DNA of 64,000 nt from CAXBID01 sp049791475 (GTDB lineage: Bacteria; Bacteroidota; Bacteroidia; Flavobacteriales; Flavobacteriaceae): assembly GCA_049791475.1 (NCBI GenBank), contig JBAQZZ010000133.1, forward strand, positions 1 to 64,000, read 5' to 3'. Below the pieces are notes generated by a model. The model saw only the letters and a program-made list of their open reading frames with translations. It searched no databases and was not told the origin of the DNA. Shown in pieces: positions 52,903-63,031 of the stretch (its first letter is position 1; each line of letters opens with the position of its first letter). Made by a program: the position numbers and the translations under genes.

Positions 52903-54120
52903 TTAAATTATTTCTGCAACAACAAATGTGCTTCCTCCAATAAAAATTAAATCATTTACAGAAGCATTTTTTAAAGCTGTTTTATAGGCTTCATTCACAG
53001 AATTATATGCAAGTCCTTTTAATTCATACTGATTGAAAACCTCCTTTAGTTTATTAGCATCTAATCCACGTGGCAAATCTGGTTTACAGAAATAATATGT
53101 AGCTTTTTTGGGTAGCAAATCAATAATTAAATCTAAATCTTTATCATTTACAACTCCAAAAACAATATGAAGATACTCGAAGTTTTCTTCAAAAAGCTGT
53201 TGCATAACATAAGCTAATCCTTCTCTATTGTGCCCTGTATCGCAAATAACTTTAGGTTTATTATTCAAAATTTGCCAACGCCCAAGTAAACCTGTGTTTT
53301 TAACAACATTAAGTAAACCAACTTCAATATGTTTTTGAGATATTTTGTAGCCTATATTTTGAAGTTCTTTTGTTGATTGAATAACCGTTTTTATGTTTTT
53401 AGTTTGATAACTCCCTTTTAAATCTGATTTATAAACTTCTGTAATTTCTTTGTCAGCAAATACTATTTCAGAATTATTATCATCTGCTAATTTTTTAAAA
53501 ACGTTTTTTGTTTCTTTTTGTGTTTCACCAATTACAACAGGTATATTTGGTTTTATAATTCCTCCTTTTTCATAGGCGATAGCTTCTAGTGTATTTCCTA
53601 AAAACTGCATATGGTCTAAACCAATATTAGTAATGACTGAAAGTTCAGGTGTAATAATATTTGTAGAATCTAATCGTCCGCCAAGTCCAACCTCAACAAC
53701 CGCAATATCAATTTGTTCTTTTGAAAAATAATCGAACGCCATACCAACCGTCATCTCAAAAAAAGACAACTGATGCTTTTCAAAAAAAGCTTTATTCTTT
53801 TTAATAAAACCAATTACAAATTGTTTACTTATTTCCTTTCCATTTAATTTGATGCGCTCTCGAAAATCTTTTAAATGTGGCGATGTATATAAACCTACTT
53901 TATAACCAGCTTCTTGTAAAATTGAAGCCAACATATGACTTGTTGAACCTTTACCATTAGTTCCGGCAACATGAATTGATTTAAAATTTTTATGTGGATT
54001 TTTTAAATGATTTATTAATAAAATGGTGTTACTTAAATCGACTTTATATGCAGAACTACCTTGTCTTTGATACATTGGTAGTTGAGAAAACATCCAATTG
54101 AGAGTATCTTGATACATCAT
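52903..54120 (-). CDS. folC: folylpolyglutamate synthase/dihydrofolate synthase
   Basis: A 405-residue Mur-ligase-family enzyme that adds glutamate to dihydropteroate or folates. The ATP loop is HVAGTNGKGSTSHML, followed by GYKVGLYTSPHLKDFRERIKLNGKEI, EVGLGGRLDSTNII, ITNIGLDHMQFLGNTLEAIAYEKGGIIK and the C-terminal CDTGHNREGL. Length fits. It is the last gene of a run with exbB, exbD and tonB, one base after tonB's stop. Confidence 0.95.
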   Translation of the reverse strand: MMYQDTLNWMFSQLPMYQRQGSSAYKVDLSNTILLINHLKNPHKNFKSIHVAGTNGKGSTSHMLASILQEAGYKVGLYTSPHLKDFRERIKLNGKEISKQFVIGFIKKNKAFFEKHQLSFFEMTVGMAFDYFSKEQIDIAVVEVGLGGRLDSTNIITPELSVITNIGLDHMQFLGNTLEAIAYEKGGIIKPNIPVVIGETQKETKNVFKKLADDNNSEIVFADKEITEVYKSDLKGSYQTKNIKTVIQSTKELQNIGYKISQKHIEVGLLNVVKNTGLLGRWQILNNKPKVICDTGHNREGLAYVMQQLFEENFEYLHIVFGVVNDKDLDLIIDLLPKKATYYFCKPDLPRGLDANKLKEVFNQYELKGLAYNSVNEAYKTALKNASVNDLIFIGGSTFVVAEII

Positions 54121-54121
54121 T

Positions 54122-54970
54122 TTATTGACCCAATTTGAAGTTTACTTTAACAAAACCTATTTGTTTTGCTGGCGCTTTCGAGTCTGCTGGCCATTTGTGA
54201 GATAATGCGATTTTTTTAGCTGGATCTAATAAACATTGAGCCGTATTTGTAGTTCCTTTTACACCGGCAACCGCTTCAATAACATTACCACTTTGGTTTA
54301 CTATAATTTTAACAATCACCATACCAGATTCATTACAATCTTGCTTCAGCGTATCATAACGTGCTCGTCCTCGTCCGTTTAAACCATAACCTACACCGCC
54401 ACTTCCTGTGCCTTGACCACCAAAATAACTGGGCGCATAAGGATCGCCATCTAGTTGCCCTTTATCACCGGCTCTATTGTCGTTGCCTTCACTACCCGTA
54501 GTTTTCCCATCAGATTTACTAACACCACCAATTAAAGCATCTAACTTTTTCTTTTTCTCGTCTTGTTCGCGCTTTTCTTTGGCTATTTTATCGGCTTCTG
54601 CTTTAGCTTTTGCATCGGCAACAGCTTTGGCTTTGGCTTCAGCGTCTTTTTGCTTTTTTATTGCAATTGCTTCACTATTATCTGCTGTTAAAACTTCTTC
54701 TTTAGCTTCAGCTGCTTTTGTAGGTTCTGCTTTTGAAGCTTCGGGTTGTGGCGGTTCTTCTATTTCGCGTGGTTCTGATTTTACGGGTTGCTTCGGTTGC
54801 ACATTTCCTTTTCCAAAATCTGTATTACCAAAGTTTACTGCAACTCCGTATTCTTCTGGAGGGTCCATATATTTTGTACCAACCACAAACAATAACAGCA
54901 CTATTATAATAGCTATTAACGCTGTTAATTTAGCTGAATTTTTTTCGTGTTTGGTTTCGAAATACTTCAT
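54122..54970 (-). CDS. TonB-family energy transducer
   Basis: A 282-residue TonB-like protein. An N-terminal transmembrane helix (LTALIAIIIVLLLFVVGTKYM) is followed by a proline/alanine/lysine-rich periplasmic spacer (EPREIEEPPQPEASKAEP, then a charged AKAKAVADAKAKAEADKIAKEK coiled-coil stretch) and a glycine-rich region. The C-terminal domain has the TonB-type pattern GMVIVKIIVNQSGNVIEAVAGVKG ... KWPADSKAPAKQIGFVKVNFKL. With ExbD and ExbB encoded just upstream it would energise outer-membrane receptors. It has a 62-base gap to exbD. Confidence 0.9.
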   Translation of the reverse strand: MKYFETKHEKNSAKLTALIAIIIVLLLFVVGTKYMDPPEEYGVAVNFGNTDFGKGNVQPKQPVKSEPREIEEPPQPEASKAEPTKAAEAKEEVLTADNSEAIAIKKQKDAEAKAKAVADAKAKAEADKIAKEKREQDEKKKKLDALIGGVSKSDGKTTGSEGNDNRAGDKGQLDGDPYAPSYFGGQGTGSGGVGYGLNGRGRARYDTLKQDCNESGMVIVKIIVNQSGNVIEAVAGVKGTTNTAQCLLDPAKKIALSHKWPADSKAPAKQIGFVKVNFKLGQ

Positions 54971-55032
54971 TATTTATAGACTTCTCGATATATCCTGATG
55001 TAAAATCTGGACACTCGAAGTGATAAAAAATA

Positions 55033-55425
55033 TTAATTTGGCTGTACAGCTAATATGACTTTAAACTTATTTCTATTAGCAATATCCATAACCTTAACTA
55101 CATTTTCAACGGGTACAGATTTTTCTGCTCGTAAAATAATAGTGGGTTGTTCTTGAGATGAAAGTGCAGAGAGTAATTCATTTTCTAAAATGCTTTCACC
55201 TACTCGTTTTTGATCGATATAGTAAGTCAAATCCTTTTTTATACTAACAGCGACAGACTTTTTATTTTCTGTTTTTCCACTTGCTTTTGGCAACAAAATA
55301 TCAATTGCATTGGTGGTAACAAGCGTAGAAGCAATCATAAAAAAGATAAGTAGCAGAAATACAATATCTGTCATAGACGACATATTGAATTCTGGTGTTA
55401 CTTTATTTCTTCCTCTAAAATTCAT
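55033..55425 (-). CDS. ExbD/TolR-family biopolymer transport protein
   Basis: A 130-residue protein with one N-terminal transmembrane helix carrying the essential Asp in MSSMTDIVFLLLIFFMIASTLV, and a periplasmic domain ending ILRAEKSVPVENVVKVMDIANRNKFKVILAVQ. It partners the ExbB-like protein (gap 1 base) to use the proton gradient. Confidence 0.95.
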   Translation of the reverse strand: MNFRGRNKVTPEFNMSSMTDIVFLLLIFFMIASTLVTTNAIDILLPKASGKTENKKSVAVSIKKDLTYYIDQKRVGESILENELLSALSSQEQPTIILRAEKSVPVENVVKVMDIANRNKFKVILAVQPN

Positions 55426-55426
55426 A

Positions 55427-56128
55427 TTAGGTAGGCTCGTTTAAGTGATCTAAAAATTCTAGCGAATTTGCTTCCATTTGATATACCACTTTATCTGTCC
55501 TAACTACTAAGTGATTATAAGCTATGTATGCCACAATACCAACGATTAAACCGGCAACAGTAGTAGTCATTGCTGTATATAATCCACTAGCTAAAACATC
55601 CATTTGAATGCTTCCGCCGGCGTTGGCTAATTCGAAAATGGCTAAAATCATTCCTACAACGGTGCCAAGAAACCCTATCATTGGTGCTGCTCCAGAAATA
55701 GTAGCTAAAACACTCACATTTTTTTCTAATCCGTAAATTTCTAAACGACCCGCATTTTCAATGGCTGTATTAATATCGGCAAGTGGTTTTCCTATTCTTG
55801 AAATACCTTTACCAATTAACCTAGAAACTGGAGAATTTACTTGTGCGCAAAGCATTTGAGCCGAATCAATTTTACCATTACTTACATGGTCTTTAATCTG
55901 ATTCATAAAATTCGCATCTACTTGTGACGCTGCTTTTATAGCAAATATTCGTTCAAAATAAATGTAGATAGCACCTACTAGCAGTATAAACAGAACTGCT
56001 ATAATAACTTGTCCTGCAACACCACCGCTACTTATTAATTCTATTATTGAAAGTGTTTTTTCAACAGATTCGCCATCAGTCAGCACTTCTGTACCTTCTT
56101 GTGTGTTTTGTAATAATGTATTTAGCAT
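55427..56128 (-). CDS. ExbB/TolQ/MotA-family proton channel protein
   Basis: A 233-residue protein with three main transmembrane segments: GGVAGQVIIAVLFILLVGAIYIYFER, ISGAAPMIGFLGTVVGMILAIFEL and GLYTAMTTTVAGLIVGIVAYIAYN. The second and third carry the conserved GTVVGM and TTTVAGLIVGI proton-path motifs. It forms the motor with ExbD and drives the TonB protein encoded downstream. Confidence 0.94.
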   Translation of the reverse strand: MLNTLLQNTQEGTEVLTDGESVEKTLSIIELISSGGVAGQVIIAVLFILLVGAIYIYFERIFAIKAASQVDANFMNQIKDHVSNGKIDSAQMLCAQVNSPVSRLIGKGISRIGKPLADINTAIENAGRLEIYGLEKNVSVLATISGAAPMIGFLGTVVGMILAIFELANAGGSIQMDVLASGLYTAMTTTVAGLIVGIVAYIAYNHLVVRTDKVVYQMEANSLEFLDHLNEPT

Positions 56129-56181
56129 ATAATATTAAATTTATTGCAACTGTATAACGTATCGTTTTTTATTAAAGTATA

Positions 56182-57573
56182 TTAAAATAATGTTCTGGTT
56201 ACCATAAATGCTGCTGAACCAACAAGAAAACCAATTAAAGCTAACCAAGAAATCTTTTTTAAATACCAGAAGAAATCGATTTTTTCCATGCCCATAGCAA
56301 CAACACCAGCAGCAGATCCTATAATTAACATACTACCTCCTGTACCCGCAGAAAAAGCAATAAAGTGCCATAATTCATTATCTATTGGTTCTGAGAACAT
56401 CCCCAAACTAGCGGCTACCAATGGCACATTGTCAATAACTGCTGATCCCACACCTAGTAATAAAACTACTAAATCAGAAACACCACCTGAGCTCATTTCT
56501 GTTCCTAATTGTGGCATTGAGTCTTGTAATGAAGATGCAAAGTTGAATAAAATACCTAAAGATTCAAGCGCTGCCACAGCCAATAAAATACCTAAGAAAA
56601 ACAAAATACTAGGTAATTCTATTTTAGACAACGAATAATGTACTGGACTGTGTTGTGCATGCGCATCACTTTCTTCCGAGTCATGTATAGTCATACTAAA
56701 CTTAGAGCTACTATAGATTTCAGCAAAAGTAGCCACAACACCTAAAGACAGCATCATACCTACATAAGGAGGTAAATGAGTTACCATTTTAAAAATTGGC
56801 ACAAACACAATGGCGCCTAAACCTAAATAAAGCATGGTACCGCTAAATCTAGATTTTTTCTTTTCTTCAACTTCTTCCATATCTAAATCTCCTTTAAAAG
56901 CTGGTAAAAATGATGCGATAAATGTTGGTACAGCCATACATAGAAGCGATGGCACAAATAAATAACCTATTAAATATCCTGTGGTTACTTTTTTACCAAT
57001 CCAAAGCATGGTTGTGGTTACATCACCAATTGGAGACCAAGCACCTCCAGCATTAGCAGCAATGATTATCAAACCTGCGTACCAAATACGCGCATCTCTA
57101 TCTTTTACTATTTTTTGAAGTATAGAAATTAAAACAATAGTTGCTGTAAGATTATCTATTATGGCAGATAGTATAAAAGCTAATATTGAAAAAATCCATA
57201 AAATTTTTGTCTTCTTTTTTGTTTTTATGAAGTCTTTGATAGTCGAAAATCCATCAAAATAATCTATTATTTCAACAATAGTCATCGCACCTAATAGGAA
57301 CACCAATATTTCGGAAGTCTTACCTAAATGATGTAATAAAGTCTCTTCCATGAGATGCATCTTTTCATCAGAGGAAAAATCTCCAAAACCTTCTAATAAA
57401 GTATGGTTAGCAGAATCAAACCATTGTGGGAAGCTTTCTAAACCTAAAGCAATTAATGCCCAACTAATAGCCATCATGACTAAGGCTGGAATAAGTTTAT
57501 CAATTTTTATACTATGCTCTAAAGTAATGGCTAAATAGCCCATTACAAATACTAAAATAATTGCTGCTTCCAT
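56182..57573 (-). CDS. nhaD: NhaD-type sodium/proton antiporter
   Basis: A 463-residue membrane protein with about twelve helices. NhaD signatures are seen in AIIDNLTATIVLISILQKIV, NAGGAWSPIGDVTTTMLWIGKKV, GVGSAVIDNVPLVAASLGMF and FSAGTGGSMLIIGSAAGVVAMG. It would expel sodium in exchange for protons, consistent with a marine organism. It lies 53 bases upstream of exbB on the same strand and 12 bases after the amino-acid dehydrogenase gene. Confidence 0.93.
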   Translation of the reverse strand: MEAAIILVFVMGYLAITLEHSIKIDKLIPALVMMAISWALIALGLESFPQWFDSANHTLLEGFGDFSSDEKMHLMEETLLHHLGKTSEILVFLLGAMTIVEIIDYFDGFSTIKDFIKTKKKTKILWIFSILAFILSAIIDNLTATIVLISILQKIVKDRDARIWYAGLIIIAANAGGAWSPIGDVTTTMLWIGKKVTTGYLIGYLFVPSLLCMAVPTFIASFLPAFKGDLDMEEVEEKKKSRFSGTMLYLGLGAIVFVPIFKMVTHLPPYVGMMLSLGVVATFAEIYSSSKFSMTIHDSEESDAHAQHSPVHYSLSKIELPSILFFLGILLAVAALESLGILFNFASSLQDSMPQLGTEMSSGGVSDLVVLLLGVGSAVIDNVPLVAASLGMFSEPIDNELWHFIAFSAGTGGSMLIIGSAAGVVAMGMEKIDFFWYLKKISWLALIGFLVGSAAFMVTRTLF

Positions 57574-57585
57574 AAATTTAATTAG

Positions 57586-58812
57586 TTAGATGAGTTGGTT
57601 TAGTGCTATTTCAAAGGCTGTAGCACTAATACCTGTTTTCGATTTATTTTTATTATAAACTTTTTCTATTGCTTCTTTTATTCTATTTGATGTATCATTA
57701 AATATAGCTTCGTCAGTCATTTGAACGCGACGTTCCATAAAATATGCAAAAACACGTGCCATTCCACAGTTTGATATAAAGTCTGGAATTAGGCTAACTT
57801 TATAATCTGTATGTTCCATAATGGGCCCGAAGAAAATTTCTTTATCTGCAAACGGTACATTTGCTCCACAAGATATAACTTCTAAACCACTATCTATCAT
57901 TTCATCTATTTGATGTATTGTAATTAACCTTGAGGCTGCACAAGGTGCAAAAATTTCAGTTTTTATGGACCATATTTTCTCATTAATCTCTTTAAAAGGA
58001 ATTAAGTTCTCAGCTTCTAAAGTATTACCCTTTTTTGCAAGAAACAAATTATTTATTTCTTCAAAGGTAAATCCTTCTTCATTTATTAATCCGCCAGCTA
58101 TATCAATAATGCCTACTACTTTGGCGCCCATTTGCGCTAAATAAAAAGCTGCAGCTGCTCCAACATTTCCAAACCCTTGAATAACAGCACGCTTACCTTT
58201 AATTGAACCTCCGTATACATTATAATATTGTTTTGCTGCTACAGCAACACCAAAACCAGTAATCATATCTGCAACGGTATATTTTCTTGAAACACTTGGT
58301 GAATATTCAGGATTTTCAATAACCTTTATAACACCTTGACGTAACTGCCCAATTCTGTTAATTTTATCGGCTTCTGTTGGTTTGAAGTGCCCGTTAAAAA
58401 CACCTTCTTGAGGATGCCAAACACCGCTCTCTTCAGTTATAGGAATAACTTCATGTATTTCATCAACGTTTAAATCGCCACCAGTACCGTAATAACTTTT
58501 TAGTAGTGGTGATACAGCCTTATACCAACGCTCTAAAACACCTTTTTTTCGTGGATCTTTGGGATCGAAATTTATACCAGATTTTGCACCACCGATAGCT
58601 GGTCCAGAGACTGTAAACTTAATCTCCATAGTTTTCGCTAAAGATAAAACTTCGTTCATATCAAGACCTTTTCGCATTCGTGTTCCGCCTCCTGCAGCTC
58701 CTCCACGCAATGAGTTTATCACTACCCAACCTTCGGCTTCCGTTTCGGAATCTTTCCAATTGAAAATAATTTCTGGTGCTTTATTTTCGTATTTTTTTAA
58801 TAATTCTTTCAT
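57586..58812 (-). CDS. Glu/Leu/Phe/Val-type amino-acid dehydrogenase
   Basis: A 408-residue NAD(P)-dependent dehydrogenase. The N-terminal dimerisation part has GGAAGGGTRMRKGLDMNEVLSLAKTMEIKFTVSGPAIGGAKSGI (with the catalytic Lys), the Asp site in GTGGDLNVDEIHEVIP, and a Rossmann NAD domain (AVIQGFGNVGAAAAFYLAQMGAKVVGIIDIAGG). The C-terminal Gly-rich NCGMARVFAYFMERRV is also as in the family. Substrate choice between Leu/Val-type and Glu cannot be read from the sequence. Confidence 0.92.
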   Translation of the reverse strand: MKELLKKYENKAPEIIFNWKDSETEAEGWVVINSLRGGAAGGGTRMRKGLDMNEVLSLAKTMEIKFTVSGPAIGGAKSGINFDPKDPRKKGVLERWYKAVSPLLKSYYGTGGDLNVDEIHEVIPITEESGVWHPQEGVFNGHFKPTEADKINRIGQLRQGVIKVIENPEYSPSVSRKYTVADMITGFGVAVAAKQYYNVYGGSIKGKRAVIQGFGNVGAAAAFYLAQMGAKVVGIIDIAGGLINEEGFTFEEINNLFLAKKGNTLEAENLIPFKEINEKIWSIKTEIFAPCAASRLITIHQIDEMIDSGLEVISCGANVPFADKEIFFGPIMEHTDYKVSLIPDFISNCGMARVFAYFMERRVQMTDEAIFNDTSNRIKEAIEKVYNKNKSKTGISATAFEIALNQLI

Positions 58813-58961
58813 TTCTAATTAATTAGGTTTTTTTAGCTTTAAAAATTTTTAAGATGTTATTTAAATGTGTAGCTAAAGCTGATTCATTAGAAATTTATTT
58901 AAATTATTGTTGTAACAAATATAAAAAACTAAAATTCTTAAAGATTAATTTTTCGTTATTT

Positions 58962-60026
58962 TTAAGGTAGATATATTACACCTGAACTATGATTTTTAAT
59001 TGCGCCAGTAACACTTTTTAAACAGTTTACTTCGTTTCGTAATTTTAGAACCCCTAAAAACCCAAAAATTAAAGCTTCTTTGAATTCTATGATAGACTTT
59101 GAGGGTATTATTATTCTGTTTTTTGTCTTAGTTTTAAGTGTATCCATTAAATAGGTATTAAAAACACCACCACCTGTAATCAAAACCGAAGCATTTTCTT
59201 TTTTATTAATTTCTTTTGCTAATTGAATAGCGATATGTTCTACAAATGTTTTTAAAATATCTGGAATTTCTAATTGAAAATTATCAATTAATGGAAAAAT
59301 GGTTTTAATCACCCATTCTAATCCCAATGATTTTGGAAATTCTGTTTTGTAAAATGATAACGTATTTAATTCATTTAACAAATTTTGTTTTATTAAACCT
59401 GTTGATGCTATTTTACCAGCATCGTCATAATTAAAATTCAATTTTTGGACATAATGATTTAAAACAATATTTACCGGACAAATGTCATAAGCAATTCTCT
59501 CCTTATTAATCTTAGTTGAAATATTAGCAAATCCACCTAAATTCAAACAAAAATCATATTCAGAAAACAACAACTTATCGCCTATTGGCACTAATGGCGC
59601 ACCTTGACCACCTAGTTCAACATCCTGAACTCTAAAATCGCAAACTACAGTTTTATTAAGTAGTTTCGCTAAAATAGGTTTATTTCCTATTTGATAGGTT
59701 AGTTTATTTTCGGGTTGATGTAGTGCTGTATGTCCGTGAGAACAAACTGCATCAATATTTTCAATACTATTTTTTTTTATAAAATTCTTTATAATTTTTG
59801 CTAGATAGCGGGTGTAATTTTCATCTATTTCATGTAAGTTTTCTAAAGAATAATTGACTAAGTTTTTTAGTGTATTTTGCCATTCCACATCATATTCCAC
59901 TGTTTCTGAATGTACTATATTAAAACTCCAAGTATTATCAAACTGAAACTGAACAAGAACTAAGTCTATTCCATCTAAAGATGTTCCAGACATGACTCCC
60001 AAAATACTGTATTTCTTATTTTCCAT
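58962..60026 (-). CDS. anmK: anhydro-N-acetylmuramic acid kinase
   Basis: A 354-residue sugar kinase for cell-wall recycling that converts 1,6-anhydro-MurNAc to MurNAc-6-phosphate. It opens ILGVMSGTSLDGIDLVLVQF, with the catalytic Asp region CDFRVQDVELGGQGAPLVPIGD, the sugar site NLGGFANIS, the FNYDDAGKIASTG block and the GGGVFNTYL ATP motif. Length fits. It diverges from the acyl-CoA dehydrogenase gene. Confidence 0.95.
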   Translation of the reverse strand: MENKKYSILGVMSGTSLDGIDLVLVQFQFDNTWSFNIVHSETVEYDVEWQNTLKNLVNYSLENLHEIDENYTRYLAKIIKNFIKKNSIENIDAVCSHGHTALHQPENKLTYQIGNKPILAKLLNKTVVCDFRVQDVELGGQGAPLVPIGDKLLFSEYDFCLNLGGFANISTKINKERIAYDICPVNIVLNHYVQKLNFNYDDAGKIASTGLIKQNLLNELNTLSFYKTEFPKSLGLEWVIKTIFPLIDNFQLEIPDILKTFVEHIAIQLAKEINKKENASVLITGGGVFNTYLMDTLKTKTKNRIIIPSKSIIEFKEALIFGFLGVLKLRNEVNCLKSVTGAIKNHSSGVIYLP

Positions 60027-60050
60027 CAGACGTAAAAATAATAATCCAAA

Positions 60051-60081
60051 TTGAAAAATTCACACTAAAAGGCTATATTTG
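60051..60081 (+). promoter_or_regulatory. promoter of the acyl-CoA dehydrogenase gene
   Basis: TTG at 60051-60053 and TATATTTG at 60074-60081 (perfect TAnnTTTG, 20-base spacing). One of the clearest promoters in the window; the leader would be about 35 bases. Confidence 0.65.
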
Positions 60082-60120
60082 TAAACATTTTTTATCAAAA
60101 TATCATTTTAATTACGAATT

Positions 60121-61263
60121 ATGAATTTCAACCTTTCAGAAGAACATATTATGATTCGCGATGCCGCTCGCGATTTTGCTCAAACCGAATTACTTCCTGG
60201 TGTTATTGAACGTGATAACAAACAGGAATTTCCTAACAAGCTCGTCCGAAAAATGGGAGAACTTGGTTTTATGGGCATAATGGTTGACCCGAAATACGGT
60301 GGAAGCGGAATGGATGCTATTTCTTATGTATTAATCATGGAAGAATTATCAAAAATTGATGCATCGGCTTCGGTAATTGTTTCTGTAAATAACTCTTTAG
60401 TTTGCTATGGTTTAGAGGCTTATGGAAGTGAAGAACAAAAACAAAAGTATCTTACTAAACTAGCAACGGGAGAATTTGTGGGCGCATTTTGCCTTAGCGA
60501 ACCTGAAGCTGGAAGTGATGCCACATCGCAAAGAACAACTGCTATTGATAAAGGTGACCACTATATTATTAACGGTACAAAAAACTGGATTACAAGTGGC
60601 GGTCGTGCGGATGTTTATTTAGTTATTGCACAAACCGATAGAGATAAAGGTTCGCATGGTATTAATGCATTTATTGTTGAAAAAGGGACGGCAGGTTTCC
60701 ATGTTGGACCAAAAGAAGATAAATTAGGAATCCGCGGAAGCGATACGCATACATTACAATTTAATGATGTAAAAATACCTAAAGAAAATAGAATTGGTGT
60801 TAACGGTTCTGGATTTCGTTTTGCCATGAAAACACTTTCTGGTGGACGCATTGGTATTGCAGCTCAGGCTTTAGGTATTGCTTCAGGAGCATTTGAATTA
60901 GCTTTAAAATACTCCAAAGAACGTAAAGCTTTTGGGACCGAAATTTGCAACCATCAAGCCATTGCTTTTAAATTAGCAGATATGGCTACAGATATTGAAG
61001 CAGCAAGACATTTAGTTATGAAAGCTGCTTGGGAGAAAGATCAAGGCAGAAATTATGATTACTCAAGCGCCATGGCAAAACTTTATGCCTCTAAAGTAGC
61101 TATGGAACACACTGTGGAAGCTGTTCAAATACACGGTGGAAATGGTTTTGTTAAAGATTATCATGTTGAGCGTTTGATGCGTGATGCAAAAATTACTCAG
61201 ATTTATGAAGGTACTTCAGAAATTCAAAAAATAGTTATTTCTAGAAGTTTAATTAAGGACTAA
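60121..61263 (+). CDS. acyl-CoA dehydrogenase
   Basis: A 380-residue FAD-dependent enzyme that oxidises acyl-CoA to trans-2-enoyl-CoA. Signatures: FCLSEPEAGSDATSQRTTA, NGTKNWITSGG, GIAAQALGIASGAFELALKYSKERKAFG and the catalytic Glu in ITQIYEGTSEIQKIVISR. The sequence resembles short-chain/butyryl-CoA dehydrogenases. It converges on the CPA1 antiporter gene with a 2-base gap. Confidence 0.95.
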   Translation: MNFNLSEEHIMIRDAARDFAQTELLPGVIERDNKQEFPNKLVRKMGELGFMGIMVDPKYGGSGMDAISYVLIMEELSKIDASASVIVSVNNSLVCYGLEAYGSEEQKQKYLTKLATGEFVGAFCLSEPEAGSDATSQRTTAIDKGDHYIINGTKNWITSGGRADVYLVIAQTDRDKGSHGINAFIVEKGTAGFHVGPKEDKLGIRGSDTHTLQFNDVKIPKENRIGVNGSGFRFAMKTLSGGRIGIAAQALGIASGAFELALKYSKERKAFGTEICNHQAIAFKLADMATDIEAARHLVMKAAWEKDQGRNYDYSSAMAKLYASKVAMEHTVEAVQIHGGNGFVKDYHVERLMRDAKITQIYEGTSEIQKIVISRSLIKD

Positions 61264-61265
61264 TT

Positions 61266-62513
61266 TTATTCAATTTGCTCTACTCGTTTTACTAATTTAC
61301 CAAGTGTAAGACCTTGAACTAATATTGAAAACACAACAACAACATAGGTTATTACTAAAAATAAATCTCTATACATAGCCTCGGTTAATCCTAAGGCTAG
61401 AGCAATAGAAATACCTCCTCGCAAACCTCCCCAAGTCATTATTAAATTGGTTTTGGGGACAAAATCTAATTTCTTTTTAAAGAGACTAATAGGTAACAAT
61501 AAAGATAAATAGCGACATAATAGCACCACTGGGACAGCAATTAGTCCTGCTAAAATGTAATCTGTTTTAAAGGTAAGTACTAAAATTTCCATACCAATTA
61601 AAACAAATAGAATGGTATTTAGAAGAATATCAATGAGTTCCCAAAATTTATCAACATAATTTTCTGTAATTTCACTCATAGCAGATCCACGAACCGTATC
61701 ATTACCCACTACTAATCCTGCCGTAACCATTGCTAACGGGGCAGATAAATGCAATTTATGAGCAACAACTGTTCCGCCCATAACTGCTGCTAAAGTTATA
61801 ATAACTTCAATATCATAATCATTTATAGATCTCATCAAACGATACGATATCCATCCTAAAAAACCACCTAAAAGTATACCTCCAAAAACTTCTTTTCCAA
61901 ATAGTTTTAAAACATCAAAAGCTTCAATCTCTCCAGTTCCTAATAAGGCTATTTGAAAAATGGTTAAAAATACAACTACTCCAACGCCATCGTTAAACAA
62001 TGACTCTCCAACAATTTTTGCTTCTAATTTTTTAGGTACACCTGCCTTTTTTAAAATCCCTAAAACAGCAATAGGGTCGGTTGGTGATATTAATGCGCCA
62101 AATAGCAAACAATAAATGAAGTTTATTTCTAAACCAATTAATTTTAGAATTAAAAAAACAGAGGTGCCTACTAAAAAGGTAGATACCAACACCCCAAAAG
62201 TTGAAAATACCAAAACTGGCCAACGTTGTATCTTTAACTGTTCAAAATTAGTATGCAAAGCACCTGCGAAAAGCAAAAAACTTAACATAACATCTAATAA
62301 AACTATTTTGAAATCTATTTGTGTGATTATGAATTTCTCAGCATCTAATAATGTCGAATCAAAATAACTTAATGCAAACACAAAAAATGTAAAAACAATA
62401 GTTATAAACATTAATCCTATTGTATTCGGGAGTTTTAAAAATCTAACATTTATGTAACCAAAAATAGCTGAAAGAACAACTAATATGGTAATAATTAAAA
62501 AATAATCATTCAT
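61266..62513 (-). CDS. cation:proton antiporter (CPA1/NhaP type)
   Basis: A 415-residue membrane protein with twelve or thirteen helices. CPA1 landmarks: FGALISPTDPIAVLGILKKAGVP, ESLFNDGVGVVVFLTIF (the Asn-Asp ion-binding pair), MVTAGLVVGN, and TWGGLRGGISIALALGLTEAM. There is no soluble C-terminal domain. It would exchange sodium or potassium for protons. Confidence 0.94.
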   Translation of the reverse strand: MNDYFLIITILVVLSAIFGYINVRFLKLPNTIGLMFITIVFTFFVFALSYFDSTLLDAEKFIITQIDFKIVLLDVMLSFLLFAGALHTNFEQLKIQRWPVLVFSTFGVLVSTFLVGTSVFLILKLIGLEINFIYCLLFGALISPTDPIAVLGILKKAGVPKKLEAKIVGESLFNDGVGVVVFLTIFQIALLGTGEIEAFDVLKLFGKEVFGGILLGGFLGWISYRLMRSINDYDIEVIITLAAVMGGTVVAHKLHLSAPLAMVTAGLVVGNDTVRGSAMSEITENYVDKFWELIDILLNTILFVLIGMEILVLTFKTDYILAGLIAVPVVLLCRYLSLLLPISLFKKKLDFVPKTNLIMTWGGLRGGISIALALGLTEAMYRDLFLVITYVVVVFSILVQGLTLGKLVKRVEQIE

Positions 62514-62689
62514 AATAAAAACTTTAAAAAGCTAAAATAAAGCATCTCTTAGAATATAAAATACATTGTACCAAATATTATTTTGAAGGATAAAAAAATA
62601 AAACTCATCTTTAATAAATACTTTTGTTAAGAATTAATAAACTTTCCGACTTTATTTAAATAGATTTTTATCTTTAGAAAAAAATATTT

Positions 62690-63025
62690 ATGCAAAAGAC
62701 GTACTACGATCCAGCTGATTTAAAAAAGTTTGGAAAAATAAGTGAATGGAATCAAGAATTAGGCGACAAATTTTTTGAATACTACGGAAAGGTATTTGAA
62801 GAAGGTGCGCTTACAGCTCGTGAAAAATCGTTAATTGCATTGGCAGTAGCCCATACAGAACAATGCCCTTATTGCATTGATGCCTATACAAAAGATGGTT
62901 TGCAACGCGGCATTACTAAAGAAGAAATGATGGAAGCACTTCATGTTGGAGCCGCAATAAAAGGTGGCGCGACACTAGTACACGGTGTGCAAATGATGAA
63001 TAAAGTGAATAAGTTAGAAATGTAA
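62690..63025 (+). CDS. arsenosugar-associated carboxymuconolactone decarboxylase-fold protein
   Basis: A 111-residue AhpD/CMD-fold protein with the active CxxC in HTEQCPYCIDAYTKDGLQRG and the family frame ALTAREKSLIALAVAHT ... EEMMEALHVGAAIKGGATLVHGVQMM. It is followed by the arsS gene (93-base gap with a repeat), the arrangement annotated as an arsenosugar biosynthesis-associated peroxidase-like protein. The redox partner is unknown. Confidence 0.88.
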   Translation: MQKTYYDPADLKKFGKISEWNQELGDKFFEYYGKVFEEGALTAREKSLIALAVAHTEQCPYCIDAYTKDGLQRGITKEEMMEALHVGAAIKGGATLVHGVQMMNKVNKLEM

Positions 63026-63031
63026 ATCCAT

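Noticed and set aside
54477..54998. A 173-codon plus-strand open frame opposite the tonB gene.
   Set aside because: Ser/Ala-rich mirror of the Ala/Lys/Glu-rich TonB spacer; no start context or protein family.
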